Positions 1-4,348 of a stretch of DNA of 5,782 nucleotides are shown in pieces. The notes beneath the pieces are model-generated. The model was not told where the DNA came from, searched no databases, and worked only from the letters and a program-made list of their open reading frames with translations. The position numbers and the translations under genes are program-made. How positions within the stretch are numbered: position 1 is the first letter of the stretch; every line of letters begins with the position of its first letter. Source of the stretch: Anaerolineae bacterium (GTDB taxonomy: Bacteria; Chloroflexota; Anaerolineae; JAADDB01). The stretch covers positions 1-5,782 of the forward strand of contig WFQT01000406.1 in assembly GCA_015486895.1 (NCBI GenBank), written 5' to 3'.

Positions 1-2
1 CC

Positions 3-239
3 ACACGGCCCGGCAACCCGCTCTTCCAGGCTATTTTCGATCTGTATTTCTTTTACGTAGTACCAACGTTAGGTAAACTGCTCAGTGAAGGCTCAGCTTA
101 CAACTATCTGCCCAACTCAACAGTCGTCTTCCCGCCGGTGGAGCAATTGCGCTACATGATGATCATGTTAGGCTTGAAAGATGTTTCTTACCGTAAGCTG
201 ATGTTCGGCACCGTCGCCATCCACGTGGGCACTGTTTAA
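3..239 (+). CDS. menG/ubiE: Demethylmenaquinone / 2-polyprenyl-benzoquinol C-methyltransferase, C-terminal part (5' end outside window)
   Basis: This is the last 78 codons of a UbiE/MenG-type SAM-dependent methyltransferase, which puts the ring methyl group on demethylmenaquinone (or the ubiquinone precursor) at the membrane. The sequence shows the family's diagnostic C-terminal block: an RPGNPLF opening, an aromatic-rich helix (FDLYFFYVVPTLGKLLS), then SAYNYLPNSTVVFPPVEQL, and the closing MLGLKDVSYRKLMFGTVAIH. The SAM-binding Rossmann motifs lie upstream of the window, so catalytic residues cannot be checked. The frame is fixed by this continuous homology and ends at TAA 237-239. A quinone-pathway gene, ubiX, follows on the same strand after a 262-nt spacer, which suggests functional linkage though not necessarily one transcript. 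MenG is more likely than UbiE if the host is an anaerobic or Chloroflexota-type organism that uses menaquinone, but this fragment alone cannot decide. Confidence 0.93.
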   Translation, partial: TRPGNPLFQAIFDLYFFYVVPTLGKLLSEGSAYNYLPNSTVVFPPVEQLRYMMIMLGLKDVSYRKLMFGTVAIHVGTV

Positions 240-298
240 GTATTGAAGGCCTGAAAAAGTGCGTCGCACCTCATGGCTTAATAGTTGCGAAAAAATAG

Positions 299-488
299 TC
301 TGTGACAGAAGTGGAATCTGTGGTTAGTTCTGACTCGGCCAGGTTAGTACGTTACCGGCGGAATTCTTGTACACGGTGCAAGAAAATGAACCACAGATTA
401 CTGGAATACACAGATTAGACAAACCAAAATCCGCGAAAATCTGTGCAATCAGTGGTTGGCTTTCTTGGTTCTGGCTCGGCCAAGTTAG
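299..488. repeat. Decayed palindromic repeat with partly duplicated flank, in the menG-ubiX spacer
   Basis: The spacer holds arms of a short palindromic element. The left arm at 389-416 starts AACCACAGATT and ends CACAGATT. The right arm at 438-457 starts AATCTGTG and ends AATCAGTGGTT. The inner 8 bp (409-416 with 438-445) pair perfectly, and the outer 11 bp (389-399 with 447-457) pair except for one A-A mismatch. An extra 8-9 nt sits in the left arm and a loop of about 21 nt lies between the arms. A third arm, AATCTGTGGTT at 315-325, is a perfect complement of 389-399. Two copies of a 21-nt block (327-347 and 468-488, core CTCGGCC, two mismatches) follow the third arm and the right arm respectively, so the arm and flank look duplicated. 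A small palindrome TCTGT-G-ACAGA lies at 299-309. No transposase is present. The wording resembles the 'ATCTGTG' type intergenic repeats I remember from many environmental bacteria, but that comparison is from memory. Confidence 0.65.
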
Positions 489-491
489 GAG
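487..491 (+). promoter_or_regulatory. Ribosome binding site that fixes the ubiX start
   Basis: AGGAG at 487-491 lies 10 nt before ATG 502. The reading frame stays open upstream to a TTG at 367, but that extension runs through the palindromic repeat and has no UbiX-like sequence. This site overlaps the last bases of the second 21-nt repeat copy (468-488), so the repeat ends exactly where the translation signal begins. A closer ATG at 495 is in another frame and only 3 nt from the AGGAG, too near to be used well. Confidence 0.7.
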
Positions 492-501
492 AAAATGCGA
501 A

Positions 502-1077
502 ATGACACGGAAAAAGCTTATCGTCGCCCTGAGCGGCGCCAGTGGCCAGATTTACGGCATTCGCTTGCTGCAAGCAGCGCGAGCCCTGGATATAGAAACG
601 CATCTAATCATCAGCAAAGCTGCTCGCATCATCATCGCTTACGAGACGGATTACCGCCCGGCGGAGGTGGAAGCACTGGCAGACATCGTCTATGCCCCGG
701 AGGACATCGGTGCTGCCATTGCCAGCGGCTCTTTCCCCGTCATGGGCATGGCCGTTGCGCCTTGCAGCATCAAGACTCTTTCCGCCATCGCCAACTCATA
801 CAGCAATGACCTGACCAGCCGGGCGGCGGATGTGCAGTTGAAAGAAGGACGTCCCCTGCTATTGGCAGTGCGGGAAACGCCGCTTCATTTAGGGCACTTA
901 CGGCTCATGGCTCAAGTCACCGAATCAGGCGCCATCGTTTTCCCCCCTGTGCCCGCTTTTTACCAACGGCCGGAGAGTATCAACGACCTGGTCAATGCCA
1001 GTGTAGGCCGCATGTTAGCCCGCATCGGCCTGGAGAACGACTTTTACCGGCAATGGCAAGGATCACAAGGGAAATAA
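502..1077 (+). CDS. ubiX: Flavin prenyltransferase UbiX
   Basis: The 191-aa product matches the usual length of UbiX, the flavoprotein that joins a dimethylallyl group to FMN to make prenyl-FMN, cofactor of UbiD-family decarboxylases in quinone and aromatic-acid metabolism. It acts in the cytoplasm as a dodecamer in known members. Visible hallmarks are the N-terminal strand LIVALSGASGQIYG (6-19), ISKAA (37-41), the ETD motif (48-50), SGSFPVMGMAVAPCSIKTLS (75-94), the NDLTSRAADVQLKEGRPLLL stretch (102-121), RETPLH (124-129) and PAFYQRP (151-157). Residues equivalent, from memory, to those studied in the Pseudomonas enzyme are present: S14, E48, K114, R124, E125, Y154 and R170. ATG 502 is chosen because family homology begins there and AGGAG stands 10 nt upstream. 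No ubiD is in the window. The next gene starts 2 nt after the stop. Quinone biosynthesis is the likely role, given menG upstream. Confidence 0.95.
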   Translation: MTRKKLIVALSGASGQIYGIRLLQAARALDIETHLIISKAARIIIAYETDYRPAEVEALADIVYAPEDIGAAIASGSFPVMGMAVAPCSIKTLSAIANSYSNDLTSRAADVQLKEGRPLLLAVRETPLHLGHLRLMAQVTESGAIVFPPVPAFYQRPESINDLVNASVGRMLARIGLENDFYRQWQGSQGK

Positions 1078-1079
1078 CC

Positions 1080-1586
1080 ATGACCTGGCAAGGCCAGATT
1101 AGCGCCTTTTTGGCCGCACACAACACATTAACATTGGCTACCGTTGACGACCGCGGCTTACCATACGCAGCGGCCCTTTTCTACGCCGAGGACACCGACT
1201 TAAACATCTATTTCCTCTCGGAAAAGAAAAGCGCCCACAGCCGGCACATCGCCATCAGCCCGTGGGTAGCAGCGACTATTCAAGATGATAGCCAATTGTG
1301 GCAAGAGATACAAGGATTGCAGCTCCATGGCCGGGCGGAACTACTCACCGGCACCGCACGGTTGGCAGCAATCACTATTTACGTGCAAAAGCACCCTTTT
1401 CTAAAGCCGATGTTACGAGGGAAGCAATGCTTAGCAGCCCTAAGCCAGGTAGTGAGTAATGCCAGCTTTTATCGCTTACAACCGTGCTGGCTGCGGCTGA
1501 TCGACAACCGCAAAGGATTTGCCCACAAAGAAAGCTGGAAACTTCCGTGTGGAGAGGAAAACCGATTCGATGACCACGAAGATTAG
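1080..1586 (+). CDS. Pyridoxamine 5'-phosphate oxidase-like (YhbP/UPF0306-type) FMN-binding split-barrel protein
   Basis: This 168-aa protein resembles the small PPOX-superfamily split barrels, many of which bind FMN, F420 or heme as dimers; the substrate of this subgroup is mostly unknown. The first strand pair NTLTLATVDDRGLPYAAALFYAED (about 15-38) is the typical barrel opening. It is followed by LNIYFLSEKKSAHSRHI (41-57), where the Lys/Ser/His cluster sits where flavin-phosphate contacts occur in relatives. VAATIQDDSQLWQEIQGLQLHGRAELL (63-89) is the next strand set, and a C-terminal strand with WLRLIDNRKGFAHKESW (137-153) closes the fold. There is no signal peptide or membrane segment. ATG 1080 is preferred over an upstream in-frame ATG at 1053 because AAGGGAA (1067-1073) precedes it at 6 nt and the family begins there. 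It starts 2 nt after ubiX and its 3' end overlaps the next gene by 17 nt. True pyridoxamine phosphate oxidase activity is unlikely. Confidence 0.8.
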   Translation: MTWQGQISAFLAAHNTLTLATVDDRGLPYAAALFYAEDTDLNIYFLSEKKSAHSRHIAISPWVAATIQDDSQLWQEIQGLQLHGRAELLTGTARLAAITIYVQKHPFLKPMLRGKQCLAALSQVVSNASFYRLQPCWLRLIDNRKGFAHKESWKLPCGEENRFDDHED

Positions 1587-2313
1587 GTCAGCAGAGGAAG
1601 CAGCCCGGTTAGGCCACCCAAGCTATGTCTGGCAAGCCGGCCAAGAGCGGCGACTAACCTTGGTGCGGAGCCAAGTAGAATTAGAGAACGCTCGCATCCT
1701 AGTAGACGGCTGTGGGATTGGCATGTACATGCAAGCCTTTCGTCGCTTCACACCGCACGTTTATGGGATCGATATCGATCCACCCATCGTTAAAGTAGCG
1801 TCGGCCTCGTTGCCATTGCTAACGGTCGCTGCCGGTGAACATTTGCCTTTCCCGGCAGACAAATTTGACCTCGTATTCAGCCATGAAGTCATCGAACACG
1901 TGCAAAACGATAGGCTCACCGCTGCTGAGATGGTACGCGTCGTGCGGCCAGGTGGACGCATCGTCACCTTCTGCCCTAACCGACTCTATCCATTCGAGAC
2001 CCACGGCCATTTTTGGCGGGGAAAATACCATTTCGGCAACACCCCACTCATAAATTGGCTGCCGGACCCGCTGCGGAACAGGTTGGCACCCCACGTGAGG
2101 GCGTACACGGCAGCAGGGATACTACGCCTTTTCAACAATTTGCCAGTCAAGGTCGTATGCCACACCCAAGTGTACCCCGGCTACGACAAAATCATCGCCA
2201 GGTGCCCGGGGCTGGGCCGACACCTGCGCGATGTGACCTACTTCTTAGAGAGAACGCCATTCCGTCGCTTCGGCATCTCGCATTTCCTCGTCTTGGAGAA
2301 AACTGTACCATGA
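1570..2313 (+). CDS. Class I SAM-dependent methyltransferase (Methyltransf_11 type), substrate unknown
   Basis: The 247-aa product has the ordered motifs of a Rossmann-fold methyltransferase. Motif I is ILVDGCGIGMY (43-53), motif II VYGIDIDP (64-71), the adenine-side motif AAGEHLPFPADKFDLVFSHEVIEHV (87-111), and the post-motif loop VRPGGRIVTFCPN (124-136). In motif I the acidic residue stands directly before GCG, one place later than in the common LDxGCGxG form. The C-terminal third (PNRLYPFETHGH, PHVRAYT, LFNNLPVKVV) resembles methyltransferases found beside glycosyltransferases in bacterial surface-polysaccharide loci; this is family memory. ATG 1570 is chosen because GGAGAGG (1551-1557) lies 12 nt upstream; an upstream in-frame ATG at 1519 lies deeper inside the previous gene. 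It overlaps the PPOX-like gene by 17 nt and its TGA overlaps the next ATG (ATGA at 2310-2313). A glycan or lipid-linked substrate fits the neighbour, but that is inference. Confidence 0.85.
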   Translation: MTTKIRSAEEAARLGHPSYVWQAGQERRLTLVRSQVELENARILVDGCGIGMYMQAFRRFTPHVYGIDIDPPIVKVASASLPLLTVAAGEHLPFPADKFDLVFSHEVIEHVQNDRLTAAEMVRVVRPGGRIVTFCPNRLYPFETHGHFWRGKYHFGNTPLINWLPDPLRNRLAPHVRAYTAAGILRLFNNLPVKVVCHTQVYPGYDKIIARCPGLGRHLRDVTYFLERTPFRRFGISHFLVLEKTVP

Positions 2314-3956
2314 ACACCAAACGACAGGCATTCCTCGGCGACATCTGGAGCGGGAAAGGTCCGACCTGGCTCTATTGGTTTCTTGCTGCCATCATCCTAC
2401 GCTTGCCATACCTGCCAAGTGCCCGCGTCTTACAAACAGAAGGCACGACCTATGTGACCCTGGCCCGGCACCTGTTGGCCGGCCAAGGCTACACCGGTAT
2501 TTTAGGCGACAAAGAGCTGGTGATGGTCTCAGCACTGCCCTGGTTTATTGGTATATCCGGTAAGCTGGTAGGTGACCTGGTGCTGGCAGGACGGCTGCTC
2601 TCGCTGCTGGCCGGCGCCGGCATCGTTGCCCTGAGTTACCTGCTGGGCACAGCCCTCTTCGCCGACCACCGCGCCGGCCATTGGGCCGCGTTCCTGGTCG
2701 CCTTGCATCCTTTCCTTAGCTCCTATGCCGTTCTGGTCCGGGTTGAAAGCGCGTTCACATTCTTCTGGCTGTTAGGACTATACGCCACCTGGCGAGCAGT
2801 GGAACGAAAACAAGGCTTCCGCTGGCCCCTGGTCATGGCTGCCTCTTTTGGTATCGCTTACCTGTTAAAAAGTGAAGGCGCAGTCTATTTCGGCGTGAGC
2901 TGGCTTCTTTTGGCAGCCGTTGGCCTCTGGCAACGCCGTCCCTGGCGAGATTGGTCGGCACAATTAGCGCTGGCCGGGCTACTTTTCTTGCTGCTGGCAT
3001 CACCCATAGTGTTCTGGCTCAGCGGACAAACAGGCCGCTTCACGGTAGAAACGAAAGGGATCATTAACTTCACTATCGGCCAGCGCATTGCCCAGGGTAT
3101 GAACTATCAGAGAGCTGCTTACGGCCTCAACCCGGATGCCACGGCTGCCGGGCCTCTGCTACACCGCAATGCGCTGGTGTTAGCTGGCTCTTCCAGCGCT
3201 ACTCCCAGTTTCCTGGATCGCTCCCGCTGGCCGGGGATGGCAGCAACATTAAGCAAAGAAGCCCACATTTTAGGCTGGGGCCTTCTCTCACCCGCCATCT
3301 GGCTTTTCGTCCTGGTCGGCTGGGCATCCGCCTGGCGCCGCCGCCATCTCGCCGGCGCACTTTTCGCTTTGCTCTACGTTGCCGTTGCGTACTTAGGTAT
3401 TTCTACCATCCTCTTCGTGTGGACACGTTACCTCTTCCCCATCGTTCCCCTAGCGGCCATTTGGGCCGGCGCCGGCTTAGCCTGGCTACAAATCGCCTTG
3501 ACGGACCCTTTGCAACAAGGAAAGTGGGCATCCCGCCTGCCTGTTCTCTTCACCGGGGGCGTAGCTCTACTCGTGCTGGCCTCCACACCCACAAGCCGGC
3601 AAACTTGGCGCCACCTGTTAGTTGCTCCAGACAAAGAACAACGCACCGCCGGATTATGGCTCCTGGAACACGATCCAAATGTTACCAAGAAAGTCATGTC
3701 CAAAACCAGCCAAATACCCTATTACAGCAAGGGAGTACATCTGCCCATGCCCGACGCGTCGCCCAACCTGGTAGCCCGTTACGCGGAAAAGATTGGTGCG
3801 GATTATGTAGTGGTCTCCGCAGCAAAGGATGGCAACAGGCGCTACAAGATATGGCTTGACCCTGCCACAGCCCCACCAACCTGGAAGCCTGTTTACATCG
3901 CCGGGGCAGATGGGCAGCGAGTTGTCATCTACGCCTTACCAATGCCCTCTGAATAA
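2310..3956 (+). CDS. GT39/ArnT-like polytopic membrane glycosyltransferase
   Basis: The 548-aa protein has the architecture of PMT/ArnT-type (GT-C fold) glycosyltransferases, which move a sugar from a polyprenyl-phosphate carrier to a lipid or protein on the outer face of the cytoplasmic membrane. A first membrane helix (about 19-36) leads into an external loop with TEGTTYVTLARHLLAGQGY (43-61). Further hydrophobic segments fall near 74-90, 92-117, 123-141, 146-162, 172-188, 190-207, 217-237, 322-340, 346-370, 373-396 and 408-426. A soluble tail (430-548) with RTAGLWLLEHDPN and ADYVVVS resembles the periplasmic tail of relatives. In most relatives the first loop carries an Asp-Glu pair; here it is T43-E44, so the usual catalytic Asp is missing or shifted. 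A second loop, VRVESAFTFFW (143-153), keeps the common Glu. The start is ATG 2310, in an ATGA overlap, with GGAG at 2295-2298. Donor and acceptor are unknown. Confidence 0.82.
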   Translation: MNTKRQAFLGDIWSGKGPTWLYWFLAAIILRLPYLPSARVLQTEGTTYVTLARHLLAGQGYTGILGDKELVMVSALPWFIGISGKLVGDLVLAGRLLSLLAGAGIVALSYLLGTALFADHRAGHWAAFLVALHPFLSSYAVLVRVESAFTFFWLLGLYATWRAVERKQGFRWPLVMAASFGIAYLLKSEGAVYFGVSWLLLAAVGLWQRRPWRDWSAQLALAGLLFLLLASPIVFWLSGQTGRFTVETKGIINFTIGQRIAQGMNYQRAAYGLNPDATAAGPLLHRNALVLAGSSSATPSFLDRSRWPGMAATLSKEAHILGWGLLSPAIWLFVLVGWASAWRRRHLAGALFALLYVAVAYLGISTILFVWTRYLFPIVPLAAIWAGAGLAWLQIALTDPLQQGKWASRLPVLFTGGVALLVLASTPTSRQTWRHLLVAPDKEQRTAGLWLLEHDPNVTKKVMSKTSQIPYYSKGVHLPMPDASPNLVARYAEKIGADYVVVSAAKDGNRRYKIWLDPATAPPTWKPVYIAGADGQRVVIYALPMPSE

Positions 3957-4050
3957 ATTCGGGGCCCAAAGCGTGCCACCGTACATACACCTACGGGGAC
4001 GAATGGGGATCGGCGGAGGCCATTTTCCTCCCCTAACCTGGGTGGGTGCT
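3957..4050. other. Spacer after the glycosyltransferase gene, with two weak hairpins
   Basis: Two short inverted repeats are visible: CCGTA/TACGG at 3979-3983 and 3992-3996 (8-nt loop), and GGAGG/CCTCC at 4015-4019 and 4027-4031 (7-nt loop). ATTCG 3957-3961 (starting one base inside the AATTCG run) can also pair with CGAAT 4000-4004 to enclose the first one. Neither hairpin is followed by a T tract on the plus strand, so a rho-independent terminator for the upstream genes is not supported. No convincing gene lies here. Confidence 0.35.
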
Positions 4051-4084
4051 AAAAAGCAGAAAAGCCGGGAACGTGTGTCCCGGC
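4051..4084 (-). terminator. Rho-independent terminator of the tRNA-Lys gene
   Basis: On the minus strand a perfect 7-bp stem (GCCGGGA at 4078-4084, loop 4071-4077, TCCCGGC at 4064-4070) is followed directly by TTTTCTGCTTTTT (4063 down to 4051). It sits 5 nt past the tRNA 3' end, the normal place for a tRNA terminator. On the plus strand no T tract follows, so it should be one-directional and also separates the tRNA from the convergent glycosyltransferase transcript. Confidence 0.88.
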
Positions 4085-4089
4085 CTCTG

Positions 4090-4163
<74 letters not shown>

Positions 4164-4175
4164 ATGATGGCTGCT

Positions 4176-4203
4176 ATTATAGCGGCAGCCGAGGGAAAGT
4201 CAA
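4176..4203 (-). promoter_or_regulatory. Sigma70-type promoter of tRNA-Lys
   Basis: On the minus strand TTGACT (4203-4198) and TATAAT (4181-4176) are separated by 16 nt. The expected transcription start, about 7 nt past the -10, falls near 4169, only some 6 nt before the mature tRNA 5' end at 4163. No GC-rich growth-rate discriminator is evident between the -10 and the tRNA. Confidence 0.82.
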
Positions 4204-4212
4204 ATCGGTAGA

Positions 4213-4241
4213 GAGACAATCTTTTCCCCTTGTGCTATAAT
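4213..4241 (+). promoter_or_regulatory. Extended -10 promoter of the M32 carboxypeptidase gene
   Basis: TATAAT at 4236-4241 is preceded by TGC (4233-4235), an extended -10 element. With a 17-nt spacer the -35 is GAGACA at 4213-4218, a four of six match to TTGACA. The predicted start near 4248 gives a leader of about 100 nt. It points away from the tRNA-Lys promoter, and the two -35 boxes are 9 nt apart, so RNA polymerases may compete. Confidence 0.75.
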
Positions 4242-4247
4242 TACCAG

Positions 4248-4348
4248 CACCGATGGGGGAAGCATCTCCTCGGTAGCTTACATTCAAAGGGTGGCACAGG
4301 AGCACCGACGCTACTTGATGCCGTTACCCAAAAAGGGAGATTCTTGAG
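4248..4348 (+). promoter_or_regulatory. Structured 5' leader with alternative pairings, possible cis-regulator of the M32 gene
   Basis: Hairpin 1 pairs ACCGA (4249-4253) with TCGGT (4270-4274) and GGGGG (4255-4259) with TCTCC (4265-4269, two G-U pairs), with a bulged T4254. The octamer AGCACCGA occurs at 4246-4253 and again at 4301-4308, so TCGGT can instead pair downstream; GTAGC (4273-4277) also matches GCTAC (4310-4314). GGGT and GGCA (4289-4296) match ACCC (4326-4329) and TGCC (4319-4322). TCTCC (4265-4269) is complementary to GGAGA (4336-4340) of the ribosome binding site. This is the layout of a translational switch, but I cannot assign it to a known riboswitch class, and short pairings can arise by chance. 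Confidence 0.4.

Noticed and set aside
260..270. GTGC-GTC-GCAC inverted repeat as a menG terminator
   Set aside because: Only a 4-bp stem, with no T tract after it.
240..501. Promoter for ubiX in the spacer
   Set aside because: I found no -35/-10 pair with acceptable match and spacing; one may exist but cannot be supported from the sequence.
495..809. 104-aa reading frame overlapping ubiX in another frame
   Set aside because: Low-complexity His/Arg-rich translation, wholly inside a well-supported gene, with its ATG only 3 nt from the AGGAG.
4064..4084. The tRNA terminator acting as a bidirectional terminator for the glycosyltransferase operon
   Set aside because: On the plus strand the stem is followed by CTCTGTGAGCC, not a T tract.
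4286..4310. T-box antiterminator-like GGGTGGCAC string in the carboxypeptidase leader
   Set aside because: The conserved ACCGCG continuation is absent, the leader is too short for a T-box stem I, and the downstream gene is not an aminoacyl-tRNA synthetase or amino-acid gene.
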